Below, one piece after another: positions 34,923 to 44,351 of a DNA stretch of 64,000 nucleotides. Each line of letters starts with the position of its first letter. Positions within the stretch are counted from its first letter, which is position 1. The DNA comes from CBFDBF01 sp050291465 (GTDB lineage Bacteria; Pseudomonadota; Gammaproteobacteria; Chromatiales; Chromatiaceae), in the NCBI GenBank assembly GCA_050291465.1, contig JBNKJV010000001.1, positions 124,001 to 188,000 of the forward strand, read 5' to 3'. The position numbers were made by a program, and so were the translations under genes. The notes beneath the pieces are model-generated. The model made no database searches and was not told where the DNA came from. It was given only the letters and a program-made list of their open reading frames with translations.

Positions 34923-36668
34923 CTAACCCGCCGTCTTCTTATTCACCTTTCGTTTCTTCGACTTTCGGGTGTCGGAAGTTTTCTTCTTGGGCTTCTTCGG
35001 TCTTTCCTTCTTCTCCGTTTCACCTAAGCGACTGATATTCAACTGCCGTCCGCAGACCCAGACCCGTTTCAGATGTTTGTAGATATCTTTGGGCATCCCC
35101 TCGGGCAGGTCGATGGTACTGTAAGTGTCGAACAGTTTGATGTGACCGATGTATTGACTCTCAATACCCGCCTCGTTGGCGATGGCGCCGACGATATGCT
35201 TCGGCTCGACACCGTGCTCCTTGCCCACCTCAATACGATAGGGGTCCATGGGGATTTCGTCCCGCTTGCGGGTGCGCGCCCGCTTCGGCGGACGCTTCGA
35301 CGGTTCCGCCGCGTCACTCTGCTCCTTGCGCGGCTTGCGGCTTTCGCGCTCTTCGATCTGCAGCGGCTGCCCCCTTTGCAGCAGATAGGCGAGAGCGGCG
35401 GCGATCTCGCTCATGCCTACATTGTGCTCACTCTGGAAGCCGTCGATCAGCGCTTCGAAAAAGCCCAGATCCTGGGTCTCGAGAGTTTCGCTGATCAATC
35501 CTTTAAACCGATCCACCCGGCGGCCCGTAATCTGTTCGCGGGACGGCAGTTGCATAGGGGTAATGACCTGTCGGGTCGCCCGTTCTATGGCGTGCAACAT
35601 CCGCTTCTCCCGCGGCGCGACGAAGAGGATCGCTTCGCCTTTGCGTCCTGCCCGCCCCGTACGGCCGATGCGGTGAACATAGGATTCCGTATCGTTGGGG
35701 ATGTCGTAGTTGATCACATGGCTGATGCGTTCCACATCCAGGCCGCGTGCCGCCACGTCGGTGGCCACCACCAGATCGAGCGCGCCCTTTTTTAAGCGCT
35801 CCACGGTCTTCTCCCGTGCCTGCTGATTCATGTCGCCGTTCAGTGCGGCGCTGGCATAGCCCCGCGCCTCCAGCTTCTCCGCCAGTTCCGTGGTGGCGCT
35901 TTTAGTACGCACGAAGATGATGCCCGCCTCGAACGGTTCCGCTTCCAGGATGCGGGTCAGCGCATCCAGCTTATGCAGACCGCTCACCTGCCAGAAGCGC
36001 TGATTGATGGTCTCCACGGTGGAGGTTCGGGTCTTGATCTTCACCTCCACGGGATCGCGCAGATGCCGCTTGGCCACGCGGGCGATCGCGGGCGGCATGG
36101 TGGCGGAGAAGAGGGCCACCTGCCGCTGTCGCGGCGTCTGCTCCAGAATCCACTCCACATCCTCGATGAAACCCATGCGCAGCATCTCGTCCGCCTCATC
36201 CAGCACCACCGACTTCAGACTGTCGAGCCGCAGGGTGTTGCGCCGCAGGTGATCCATCACCCGCCCCGGCGTACCCACAACCACATGGACCCCGCGCTGC
36301 AACTGGCGCAGCTGGATGCTCATACTCTGACCGCCATAGATGGGCAGGATATGGAATCCGCGCAGATGGCGCGCGTAGGTCTGAATCGCCTCGGCTACCT
36401 GGATGGCCAGTTCCCGGGTCGGGGTCAACACCAGCAGTTGAGGCTGACGGACGGAGAGGTCAAGGCGGCTGAGCAGCGGCAGGGCGAACGCGGCGGTCTT
36501 ACCCGTGCCTGTCTGCGCCTGCCCAAGCAGATCGCGGCCGTCCAGTAGAACAGGGATGCTCTCCGCCTGAATGGGAGAGGGGGCCTCGTAGCCGACATCT
36601 TCGATGGACTGAAGAATAAGCGGCGCCAGCGCCAGCTGCGCAAAAGAGGAAACGGATTCTGTAGTCAT
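34923..36668 (-). CDS. deaD: DEAD-box ATP-dependent RNA helicase DeaD/CsdA
   Basis: 581 aa from ATG at 36668 (a GTG at 36689 is the longer alternative). The full helicase core is present: AQTGTGKTAAFALP (motif I), PTRELAIQ, VLDEADEML (DEAD), SATMPPA, then VATDVAARGLDVERI and HRIGRTGRAG. The C-terminal part carries a DbpA-type RNA-binding domain (EVGKEHGVEPKHIVGAIAN) and a Lys/Arg-rich end (about 40 residues). It unwinds structured RNA in ribosome assembly and cold adaptation. The length and the tail favour DeaD over RhlE or RhlB; a separate rhlB is at 55569. Confidence 0.93.
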   Translation of the reverse strand: MTTESVSSFAQLALAPLILQSIEDVGYEAPSPIQAESIPVLLDGRDLLGQAQTGTGKTAAFALPLLSRLDLSVRQPQLLVLTPTRELAIQVAEAIQTYARHLRGFHILPIYGGQSMSIQLRQLQRGVHVVVGTPGRVMDHLRRNTLRLDSLKSVVLDEADEMLRMGFIEDVEWILEQTPRQRQVALFSATMPPAIARVAKRHLRDPVEVKIKTRTSTVETINQRFWQVSGLHKLDALTRILEAEPFEAGIIFVRTKSATTELAEKLEARGYASAALNGDMNQQAREKTVERLKKGALDLVVATDVAARGLDVERISHVINYDIPNDTESYVHRIGRTGRAGRKGEAILFVAPREKRMLHAIERATRQVITPMQLPSREQITGRRVDRFKGLISETLETQDLGFFEALIDGFQSEHNVGMSEIAAALAYLLQRGQPLQIEERESRKPRKEQSDAAEPSKRPPKRARTRKRDEIPMDPYRIEVGKEHGVEPKHIVGAIANEAGIESQYIGHIKLFDTYSTIDLPEGMPKDIYKHLKRVWVCGRQLNISRLGETEKKERPKKPKKKTSDTRKSKKRKVNKKTAG

Positions 36669-36828
36669 GAAAAGCCTGCGGGGTGACACCCGACGGAGCC
36701 ACGGTGGATTCCGGTGGGAACTAGGAAATGAACGCGTATTTTACGCCATTAAGGGGGGCGGAAATAGACCTCATTTGCGAAAATGTCGTCTCCGGCCGGA
36801 AGATACCCACCCCCCCGGATCCGACACC

Positions 36829-37728
36829 TTATCGCAGCTTCTTTATCCCCGCTTTTTCGAAGATCTTCCCCTCCTGCATCGACAGCTCAGCACGACTCAG
36901 GGTGATCAATCCCTCTTTCAGCAACTGCGCCAGCACTTCCTTGTCCACCACCCAGATGATGGCCGTCTGATCACCGGTGGGCAATGTCACAAAACGCTCC
37001 GGTATTTTCTGATCCACGGCGATACGGTTAAGCAGCTTAAGAACCGCATGGACGTCGTACCAGTCCCCGTAGTTCTTCGCCTCCTGTCGGTAGCTCTTGC
37101 CCTGAAACTCTGCGCTCAACAGATAGGGCTCGTTCTCGGCCTCGTAGTCCGCAGGGGGCTTTTCACTGAATCGGGCATCCTTGAGCCCGCTCAAGGCGGC
37201 CACCGCCGCCAGCAAATAATCATGTTCGTTGGGAAACATCCCGGTTTCCACGTCAAACCAGTAGATATTCCCCAGCTCACCGAGGTAGTCCGCGGCGGTC
37301 AAGGCCTCATCAAGCGCGCTGTACTCGCTGTCCGGGGGATTGGGCAGTAAAGAGAGGTCGGAGAGATGGTCCTTAAGACTGCCGGCCTCCGGGTACCCGG
37401 TCAGCGCCGCCAACAGCGGCTTGAGCTGCGAATACCCGACCTCTTCCTTGATCTTCCAACCGAGCAACACCTTCGCCTCCTCCACTGCCGCCGGGCGATC
37501 ACGCAACGCCTTTTCGCGCAGACAATATTCCACGTCGTCGGTGCGCGAACCCTTCGCCAGGCTGTTTCTCCAGCCTACACAGGATCCCTCTCGCGGCGCA
37601 GTATCGTCCGATTCCGTCGGCGCTACGCTCATAGGCCCATTCAGGTTTTCTGCCGAGTCGCCGCAAGCCGAAAGAAATAGGACTGCTATTATAAACAAAC
37701 CTTTTAATATTATTGCTAGCCTGATCAT
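36829..37728 (-). CDS. Predicted lipoprotein, unknown function
   Basis: 299 aa. The N-terminus is a lipoprotein signal with a lipobox LSAC at residues 19-22, so Cys22 should be lipidated. The mature part is acidic and Leu/Ala-rich; helical repeats are possible (AAVEEAKVLLGWKIKEE, LLAAVAALSGL). Cys residues at about 50 and 69 could form a disulfide. I do not recognise a family. It is a single gene downstream of a 68-nt gap from the membrane glycosyltransferase, on the same strand. Confidence 0.65.
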   Translation of the reverse strand: MIRLAIILKGLFIIAVLFLSACGDSAENLNGPMSVAPTESDDTAPREGSCVGWRNSLAKGSRTDDVEYCLREKALRDRPAAVEEAKVLLGWKIKEEVGYSQLKPLLAALTGYPEAGSLKDHLSDLSLLPNPPDSEYSALDEALTAADYLGELGNIYWFDVETGMFPNEHDYLLAAVAALSGLKDARFSEKPPADYEAENEPYLLSAEFQGKSYRQEAKNYGDWYDVHAVLKLLNRIAVDQKIPERFVTLPTGDQTAIIWVVDKEVLAQLLKEGLITLSRAELSMQEGKIFEKAGIKKLR

Positions 37729-37795
37729 TAACCTACGCTGTGAAAATACCCGAATTAATTAACATAAATATTTCATCGTTATTAACTTATAATAA

Positions 37796-39751
37796 CTATT
37801 CCAAGTTACCCTCCGAACCTAATTCAGAACAGAGAAAAGCTTCTTCTTTTGCTTCTCTATTTCTGCCAATCTCTATTTCCGCAATCACAGCCATTACTGG
37901 AGATGCCAAATAGGATACCCCACCGCCAAATAACCCTATAGATGATAAAAACATTATATCTGGCGGTGAAACTGATGACCCAATATATACCAATAATGAT
38001 AGGAAAAAGAACACCAACGAAATTAAAGCCTCATCTCCTACTGAATAGATTGCCTTAATCCAATTCGGCATCATCTTAAACTTATTTGTTCTTTGCCATT
38101 TTGCGTTCTTATCGTTAAAGCATCCAATACATGAACCAACCAGCCGAATATGAGTGAGTGACAAAGATGCAATAGACGCTCCCACCATGTCTAATATTGA
38201 CCTGCATCCTGACATCCAGAGCGCTAATGCCCTTATTGCAACCAGCGAAGGCAGTATCAACCCAAAAGCCACCCAAAGTATTTTTGGAATTACGATCAGT
38301 TCATTGTGATAGAACAAAGAAAAGGTTATTGCCAACCCAATTGGAATTAACACGATGGTTATTATTGATAGCGCCTCACGCAAACTGTGGGACAATTCGA
38401 AGAGACGCTGCCAATTACTCAGTTTTGATGGCGCGGATATTGATTTCGGCAGAAACAGCCGCCAATGCCTTTTAATTTGCTGAATAGGGCCGATCGTCCA
38501 CCTTAGCCTCTGCTTCCTATATTCATAAAATTTCTCGGGAATCAATCCACGCCCATAGGTTTTTATAAGATATACTGACGAATACCCCGACGCATGTAAA
38601 CGTACAGCGCATTCAGAGTCTTCCGTTAAACACCATTCTGACCAACCATCCACAGACTCCAATACGCTTCGCCTAACAAGACACATTGTTCCAATAATGT
38701 AGCTCGCAATCCATTCGTTTAAACTCGCTATCTCCAGCCTATACGCCGGCATATATTCCCAGTAGCAAAATCGTTGAAAGATATTGGTTTCCCAACCAAA
38801 ATAATCGTGGGGTGTTTGAACGAAGCCCATTTTTGGATCCTCGAAAAATCCAACGAGTTCGCGCAAAAAACAAGGCTCGCATATGTAATCTGAATCAATT
38901 ACCCCGATAATAGTCGCATCCCCGCAGGTGTGTTTTAGAGCAAAATTAAGAGCCCCTGCTTTTGCCCCTTCCAAGCTATCCACATGAAAAAAACGAAACC
39001 TGTCTCCAAGCTCAGCACATTTATCTTTTATAGGAATCCAAAGGCGGCTATCTTTTGTATTGTTATCTATAACTATGACTTCGTAATTGAGATAGTCCAT
39101 CCTACTTAAAGCTTCTAACGCAGCACAAACGACCCCAGGTGGCTCAGAATAGCAAGGGAGATGGATCGATACTTTTGGCTGATAGTCATTAGTCACCCGT
39201 AAAGGCTCTCTCGGCCTATGCCATTTTCTTCTGAACAGATATGACTGAGTTGGTAGAAAAGTAACTAAACTCAATGGAGCGGTAAAAACCAAAGACACCA
39301 ACACCAGAAATAATAAGCTTCTAGTAACGGTAGAAATATCTGCAGCTATAATAAACGCCACCCCCCAAGCCGCACCAAAAAATAAAATAAAAATGGATAG
39401 AATAAGAAATATTGCCCCTGAAATGTAATAGTCCTTCAGCCTAAAGGATAGAAGCAGGGAGGAAAAATAACCTAGCGCGGAAAACCAAAGCGAGTAAGTA
39501 TTACCAGTAACAGAAAACGCAAGCAGGCCAACGGTCACCCACAAGAGCAGGGGCGCGATATGGTTTATATTGCTTACTTTATTTGGAAAGATATTCTGAG
39601 CTACAACATAGACACTCAGGAATGGCGATAAAATAATCACCGGATAAAGAGCGCCTTCACATAACTCCCTCAACAACCAAATCACGCTAGCACCCTCAAT
39701 ATAGCCACTCCTTGTCTTTGTTCTCGATAATCCTCCTGTCGATAGCGTCAC
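37796..39751 (-). CDS. Membrane glycosyltransferase, family 2, cellulose-synthase-like
   Basis: 651 aa. Several membrane helices at the N-terminus (about residues 30-165) precede a GT2 domain (about 190-440) and more helices after about 480. Catalytic motifs are visible: HLPCYSEPPGVV, VIDSDYICEP (D-x-D), WCLTEDSECAVRL (TED) and KQRLRWTIG (Q-x-x-RW-like). This is the layout of processive beta-glycan synthases, but there is no PilZ domain. The start is GTG at 39751, in a 4-nt GTGA overlap with the upstream CBM-like gene. The gene is AT-rich compared with its neighbours, suggesting transfer. Product polysaccharide unknown. Confidence 0.85.
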   Translation of the reverse strand: MTLSTGGLSRTKTRSGYIEGASVIWLLRELCEGALYPVIILSPFLSVYVVAQNIFPNKVSNINHIAPLLLWVTVGLLAFSVTGNTYSLWFSALGYFSSLLLSFRLKDYYISGAIFLILSIFILFFGAAWGVAFIIAADISTVTRSLLFLVLVSLVFTAPLSLVTFLPTQSYLFRRKWHRPREPLRVTNDYQPKVSIHLPCYSEPPGVVCAALEALSRMDYLNYEVIVIDNNTKDSRLWIPIKDKCAELGDRFRFFHVDSLEGAKAGALNFALKHTCGDATIIGVIDSDYICEPCFLRELVGFFEDPKMGFVQTPHDYFGWETNIFQRFCYWEYMPAYRLEIASLNEWIASYIIGTMCLVRRSVLESVDGWSEWCLTEDSECAVRLHASGYSSVYLIKTYGRGLIPEKFYEYRKQRLRWTIGPIQQIKRHWRLFLPKSISAPSKLSNWQRLFELSHSLREALSIITIVLIPIGLAITFSLFYHNELIVIPKILWVAFGLILPSLVAIRALALWMSGCRSILDMVGASIASLSLTHIRLVGSCIGCFNDKNAKWQRTNKFKMMPNWIKAIYSVGDEALISLVFFFLSLLVYIGSSVSPPDIMFLSSIGLFGGGVSYLASPVMAVIAEIEIGRNREAKEEAFLCSELGSEGNLE

Positions 39752-40554
39752 TCAAATTTTATATTATCAATATCTATGTACCCATGAATGGGCAACCCTC
39801 TTCCAGATCTAATCGACAAGGAAAACCGAAATATTTTCTTTAGGTCTAGCTTAATGTCATTCCCCCGAGAACTAAAGTAGGGCGGTGCAAACGCAGTCAA
39901 AGGAATAGATATATCCTGCCACTCACCCGAAATACTCGTAGTTGGTATCCTAACCTCCGGGAAATCGTAGACACCTGGTATAGGCGGTATATTAGTAGAG
40001 GCCAAGGTTAAAAAAACCTTAATATCCTTTGGGACTGGCTGACTAGATCGAATTCTCAGCGTAATCGCGGTAAATTTCGAGACATCAAATGCTTTAGCAG
40101 GAGGATACGAAAAATCTGTAAACAATCCTACATACGATTCAGCATTCTCTTCCCTTCTAGGCTCCAGTTGATAATAAACCCTCAAATAGCCATCAACAAC
40201 GTCATCTAAATTATCCCAATTCAGCTTATACCAACACTTTGAATCACCATTATATTCGCTATCGTAAAAGGGACTGAAATTTTCTCCGACCGCGTTCCTG
40301 GCAGGCCCTCCCGGACCAATACTAAAATCAGCAATCATTCCATCACTTCTAGGATACAGATCTGATGAATCTTGGAATGGAACCGCAAGATAAACAATCG
40401 CTACTACTAACGCTAGAACAAGGAAAAAGCAGGGGTTAATTGGAATGCTCTTCCATGTTTTTCGCTTGCTCTCATTTCCCAGGAAGGCGTTGATCAGGGC
40501 GGCGATTATTGCTCCCGATGCAACAATTATTGGCCCAACAATATCGCTAACCAT
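39748..40554 (-). CDS. Membrane-anchored CBM11/CIA30-like beta-sandwich protein
   Basis: 268 aa. Two hydrophobic helices (about residues 5-25 and 40-60) are followed by a periplasmic or extracytoplasmic beta-rich domain. ISGEWQDISIPLTAFAPP and the final HGYIDIDNIKFE are the signature segments of galactose-binding-like sandwiches (CBM11, CIA30). The gene overlaps the family 2 glycosyltransferase by 4 nt, so it probably binds or guides the glycan made by that synthase (inference). AT-rich like its partner. Confidence 0.65.
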   Translation of the reverse strand: MVSDIVGPIIVASGAIIAALINAFLGNESKRKTWKSIPINPCFFLVLALVVAIVYLAVPFQDSSDLYPRSDGMIADFSIGPGGPARNAVGENFSPFYDSEYNGDSKCWYKLNWDNLDDVVDGYLRVYYQLEPRREENAESYVGLFTDFSYPPAKAFDVSKFTAITLRIRSSQPVPKDIKVFLTLASTNIPPIPGVYDFPEVRIPTTSISGEWQDISIPLTAFAPPYFSSRGNDIKLDLKKIFRFSLSIRSGRGLPIHGYIDIDNIKFE

Positions 40555-40644
40555 TTGTTCGTCTCTCTGTCATTCCGTCGATTTCAATACTTTAAGCAAA
40601 AGCACTCGCCTTCTATTAATAAGTGGCAATGCAAATATCTTCCA

Positions 40645-40827
40645 TCAATCACCTTTAAAAAAGAAAACCGCGCCAACAACCAGAATGACCAGCGGCATAC
40701 CTATAGCCACAAAGCCCTGTGTTTCAAAATGCTTGAAATTCACCGCCAGCCAGGCACCGCCGACTATCATCCCGATAAGCCCGCTTAATCGTTTTCCGCC
40801 CACATTCAATTCCCTGTTAAAAAGCAA
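40645..40827 (-). CDS. Small predicted membrane protein
   Basis: 60 aa from a TTG at 40827, or 52 aa from GTG at 40803 with an AGGGA sequence 7 nt upstream; the start is uncertain. Two hydrophobic stretches (about residues 15-30 and 43-57) predict two membrane helices. The Lys/Gly-rich beginning GGKRLSGLIGMIVGG resembles small inner-membrane proteins of unknown role. It lies just upstream of the CBM-like gene, on the same strand, with 90 nt between them. Confidence 0.5.
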   Translation of the reverse strand: MLFNRELNVGGKRLSGLIGMIVGGAWLAVNFKHFETQGFVAIGMPLVILVVGAVFFFKGD

Positions 40828-40872
40828 CCGAAACCCTGCTCTTGCTTAGCAGTTCTTTTGCCTGATTTATCG

Positions 40873-41193
40873 TTACTCGGGATCATACTCAAAATAGGGC
40901 TGACCATCCTCGTCAACGATGCATGCATAAACACCTTTCAGATAGATCTCAAGAAACTCATCCTCTTTTGCGGTACTGGCCTCCATATAGGCCTCCCACT
41001 CCTTTTCATATTTCTTATGACAGGAATCGAATTGGGCTTCGACCGCCGCCAGACACTCCTTATCCTCTTCACCACAAACTTCTTTCAATCCAATCTTGAC
41101 GAATTCCGCGCTCGCCCTGTTTAACCATTGATCACAGCCCGACAAGGGCAAAGCAAGTAAAATCAAGAAGACCAGCCTGACAAGCGTATGCAT
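40873..41193 (-). CDS. Small Cys-containing lipoprotein, unknown function
   Basis: 106 aa. The lipobox LSGC is at residues 17-20 (PLSGCDQW), so Cys20 is the lipidation site. The mature part is highly charged and helical with four more Cys residues (C40, C47, C58, C90), which could form two disulfides. I recognise no family. The gene is isolated among small genes on the same strand, and starts at an ATG (41193). Confidence 0.6.
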   Translation of the reverse strand: MHTLVRLVFLILLALPLSGCDQWLNRASAEFVKIGLKEVCGEEDKECLAAVEAQFDSCHKKYEKEWEAYMEASTAKEDEFLEIYLKGVYACIVDEDGQPYFEYDPE

Positions 41194-41369
41194 TTAACCA
41201 CCTCATGAAGCATTATTAATGGAGACCGAGGACCGGATATATGGCATGCAATTTGGAAACCTGAACGGCCCCACGCCACCCCCCGGGTTTCGTACAACAA
41301 AGACGGAGATGCCATCCCACCCGGCCCCCGAAGACCTTTGGTTATCCAGCCGTTATTTCCGACCCTTTG

Positions 41370-41552
41370 CTATTGATACTTTCCAAAATCGTATCTGGCT
41401 GCCAGCTCTTCCTTCTCCTGCGCCGGAAGCGAAGTGAAATATCCTTTCCAGCCCGGGCAGAAATTTATGTGCCATCGCCAGATACGTCCCGCGATTGATT
41501 TTGGATTGCCGTCGTATTTCGACCGCAGTTTACAGTTGGCGCAGTTAGACAT
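41370..41552 (-). CDS. Small Cys-rich cytoplasmic protein, unknown function
   Basis: 60 aa from the ATG at 41552; a longer ORF to 41696 has an unrelated N-terminus. MSNCANCKLRSKYDGNPKS has a C-x2-C pair, and RIWRWHINFCPGWKGY holds a third Cys with many aromatics. This pattern recurs in short hypothetical proteins of sulfur-oxidising and sulfate-reducing bacteria (recollection). A metal or Fe-S site with three Cys is possible. No partners were identified. Confidence 0.65.
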   Translation of the reverse strand: MSNCANCKLRSKYDGNPKSIAGRIWRWHINFCPGWKGYFTSLPAQEKEELAARYDFGKYQ

Positions 41553-41802
41553 AGTTGTATTCCTTTCCCTGCCACCGAAGATAAAAGAGCACATGGATGG
41601 AGAAAACCATGTTTTTGCGATCACCACCGAATACGAAGTCTGCGGCGGAGAACGGATCGCCATGGTATAGCCTTCCAGCCGTTTCCTGCGCTCCATCCGT
41701 CAGGCCATTAACTTAGCAGATTATCCCTATTTTTTACCAGTGATTATTCCCGCTTCTTCGCATTGAACCGACATTGAGTCAGCGTGGATTCCCCATATTT
41801 TT

Positions 41803-41816
41803 TTCACATTTTCCCC
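41803..41816 (+). promoter_or_regulatory. TTCACATTTTCCCC motif upstream of the DUF1566 gene
   Basis: A 14-nt sequence that matches 13 of 14 positions with TTCACATTTTCTCC at 45845-45858, upstream of the two-component operon. It lies 163 nt before the start of the DUF1566/EF-hand gene. A regulator site is suggested (inference). Confidence 0.35.
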
Positions 41817-41978
41817 ATGGTTGCTCCACTTTCCGCCCCTATCTTTTCAATTACAGATAACTGAAACCACTTAACACGGACGCGGTGGACAGACGCACCG
41901 GTAAGAGACGGCGGAAACAGGATAAACTCTGGAGCGGCGGTTACATCCATTGAATGGATTGAAATCAGGAGCATAGCA

Positions 41979-43583
41979 ATGACGACGCGGTATCTGGACA
42001 AGACAGTTTTAATGAGCATTATGCTGACCCTCTCCGTGGGCACAGCGGCAGCCACGGTTAAGATCCCCGATACCGGACAGAACCGCTGCTACGACAACTC
42101 CAGGGCCATCGATTGCCCCGCACCCGGCAACGCCTTTTTTGGACAGGATGCTCAGTATCAGAGCCATCTCCCGAGCTACCGCGATAACGGCGATGGCACC
42201 ATAACCGACCTTAATACCGGCCTGGTGTGGTCCAGGGCGGTCTCCCCCGAGAAGCTGAGTCTGGATGAGGCACAACGCGAAGCCGACAGGATGACCCTCG
42301 GCGCTTACGACGACTGGCGGGTACCCAACATCAAGGAGCTCTACTCCCTGATCGACTTTCGCGGTTACACCGGATCATCGGGGCGCAGAATTCTCAACAA
42401 CGTACCCTCCAACGCCATTCCCTTTATCAACACCGATTATTTCGAATTTCTTTACGGCCTAACCGGAGAGCGTTATATCGATGCCCAGTGGCTGTCGAGC
42501 ACCAGATATGTCTCCACCACCATGAACGGCATGGAGACCCTGTTCGGGGTGAACTTTGCCGACGGCCGTATCAAGGGATACGGCTATAAGCACCCCAACA
42601 GCAATCGAGACCTCAAGAAGTTTTATGTCCGCTATGTGCGCGGCGGCCCCTATGGAGAAAACCAGTTTACGGATAACGGCGACGGAACAGTTACCGATCA
42701 CGCCACCGGCCTCACCTGGGCCAGGATGGACAGCGGCCGCGGCATGAACTGGAAGGAGGCCCTGGCATACGCGGAAAATCTCAAGCTGGCGGGACACGAC
42801 GACTGGCGTCTACCCAATGCCAAAGAGCTGCAATACATCGTGGACTACTCCCGCTCGCCGGACACCACCGGCTCGGCCGCCATCGATCAGGTATTCCAAT
42901 CCACGGCTATCGTGAACGAAAAAGGAGAACAGGACTATCCGTTCTATTGGACCTCCACCACACATATGGACGGACCCCGCCCGGGCAGCAACGGGGTCTA
43001 TATCGCATTCGGCCGCGCCATGGGACAGATACGTAACGAAACCATGGATGTGCACGGCGCGGGGGCGCAACGCAGCGACCCGAAAACCGGCGGCGCGATG
43101 ATCGGTCGCGGCCCCCAGGGCGACGCGGTAAGGGTCAATAACTATGTGCGCGTGGTTCGCGGCGGCGTACGCCAGACAAATGCAGACAAAGCCATTGATC
43201 GGAACGCCTACCCCTACAATGTGGATCACCTGCTTACGCAGCCCCAGGCGGATGAAGAAAACCTTGACCTGCAACGCCCGGACCCGCAAGGCCCCCGGAG
43301 CAATAACGGACAGACGCCGCGCGGTGACGGCACCCAAATGACGCCTCCATCTAACGGCGGCCCGGCGACACCTCCCGGGAATGGCGGACAGATGCGCCGG
43401 GGGGATTTCGGTTCACATTTTGTGGAGCGCCTGGACCTTGACGGCGACGGCCGGGTATCACGCGGCGAGTTTGACGGACCTCCCAACCGCTTCGATTTTC
43501 ATGATGAAAACGGAGACGGCTATATCAGCGAGGAAGAGATCAGAAACAATCCTCCGGCACCACCGCCCGGTGCCTTCAGATAA
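41979..43583 (+). CDS. Secreted DUF1566 (Lcl) protein with two C-terminal EF-hands
   Basis: 534 aa. A signal peptide covers residues 1-25 (cleavage near AAA). Two Lcl C-terminal/DUF1566 domains follow: NGDGTITDLNTGLVWSRA (about 67-210) and NGDGTVTDHATGLTWARM (about 230-395), each with a DDWR-LPN-KEL block (DDWRVPNIKEL, DDWRLPNAKEL). A Pro/Gly/Asn-rich linker (about 425-475) leads to two EF-hand loops, DLDGDGRVSRGEF and DENGDGYISEEEI, which should bind calcium. The ribosome site is AGGAG, 7 nt before the ATG. Its neighbour is a two-component system that shares a promoter motif with it. Function unknown; a surface or periplasmic calcium-binding role is likely. Confidence 0.85.
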   Translation: MTTRYLDKTVLMSIMLTLSVGTAAATVKIPDTGQNRCYDNSRAIDCPAPGNAFFGQDAQYQSHLPSYRDNGDGTITDLNTGLVWSRAVSPEKLSLDEAQREADRMTLGAYDDWRVPNIKELYSLIDFRGYTGSSGRRILNNVPSNAIPFINTDYFEFLYGLTGERYIDAQWLSSTRYVSTTMNGMETLFGVNFADGRIKGYGYKHPNSNRDLKKFYVRYVRGGPYGENQFTDNGDGTVTDHATGLTWARMDSGRGMNWKEALAYAENLKLAGHDDWRLPNAKELQYIVDYSRSPDTTGSAAIDQVFQSTAIVNEKGEQDYPFYWTSTTHMDGPRPGSNGVYIAFGRAMGQIRNETMDVHGAGAQRSDPKTGGAMIGRGPQGDAVRVNNYVRVVRGGVRQTNADKAIDRNAYPYNVDHLLTQPQADEENLDLQRPDPQGPRSNNGQTPRGDGTQMTPPSNGGPATPPGNGGQMRRGDFGSHFVERLDLDGDGRVSRGEFDGPPNRFDFHDENGDGYISEEEIRNNPPAPPPGAFR

Positions 43584-43649
43584 ACCGCGCAACGGCCATT
43601 CCGGCCTTCGTCGGGATGACCGGCGGCGAGGGTGAATCCTGCTCCATTA

Positions 43650-44339
43650 TCAAAACGGCGGTTCGAACTTGTAACCCACGCCGTAGATGGAATGGATAAC
43701 CTCCTGCTCCGGCAATCTCTGTTGTAGTTTCTTGCGCAGGTTCTTGACGTGGGTATCCACCGTACGGTCGCTGACCACACGCTGATCGGTGTAGAGATTA
43801 TCCAGCAGATGCCCGCGGGAAAAGACCCTGCCGGGCTGCGCCATAAAGGTCTTGAGCAGACGAAACTCCACCGGCGTCAGCTCCATCGGCTCCCCTTTGA
43901 TGACCGCCCGAAAGCCGGCTTCATCCAGCATGATGGTCGACGGGGAGACGGATGAACCGGCACCGATCATGGCGACCCGGCGCAGAACCGTCTTTACCCG
44001 GGCCACCACCTCACGCGGACTGTAAGGCTTGCAAACATAGTCGTCGGCCCCCAGCTCCAGCCCCAGCAAGCGATCGATCTCCTCCACCCTGGCGGTGGTC
44101 ATAATGATGGGGACATCGGAAAAGGCCCGCACTTCCTTGCAGATCTCCATACCATCCTTTCCCGGCAGCATCAGATCAAGCAGGATCATATCCGGCTGGT
44201 GCTCTTTAACCCACTCCACCACCCCCGTCCCAACGAAGAAGATATGGGTGACGTATCCCGCATCTTCGAGATAATCGCGCAGCAACCCTGCCAGGCCCTC
44301 CTCGTCCTCGACGATCAATACCAGTTTCTTTGCACTCAT
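43650..44339 (-). CDS. OmpR-family response regulator
   Basis: 229 aa. Receiver domain: VEDEEGLAG near residue 10, LLDLMLPGKDGME with the phosphoryl-acceptor Asp at about residue 55, and ending in KPYSPREVV. The C-terminal winged helix has VEFRLLKTF and VIHSIYGVGYKFE, the OmpR/PhoB type. It is encoded 12 nt after its histidine kinase. BaeR-like by overall layout; the true regulon is unknown. A shared motif upstream of this operon and of the DUF1566 gene suggests it regulates both (inference). Confidence 0.92.
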   Translation of the reverse strand: MSAKKLVLIVEDEEGLAGLLRDYLEDAGYVTHIFFVGTGVVEWVKEHQPDMILLDLMLPGKDGMEICKEVRAFSDVPIIMTTARVEEIDRLLGLELGADDYVCKPYSPREVVARVKTVLRRVAMIGAGSSVSPSTIMLDEAGFRAVIKGEPMELTPVEFRLLKTFMAQPGRVFSRGHLLDNLYTDQRVVSDRTVDTHVKNLRKKLQQRLPEQEVIHSIYGVGYKFEPPF

Positions 44340-44351
44340 GGTTATCTCAGG

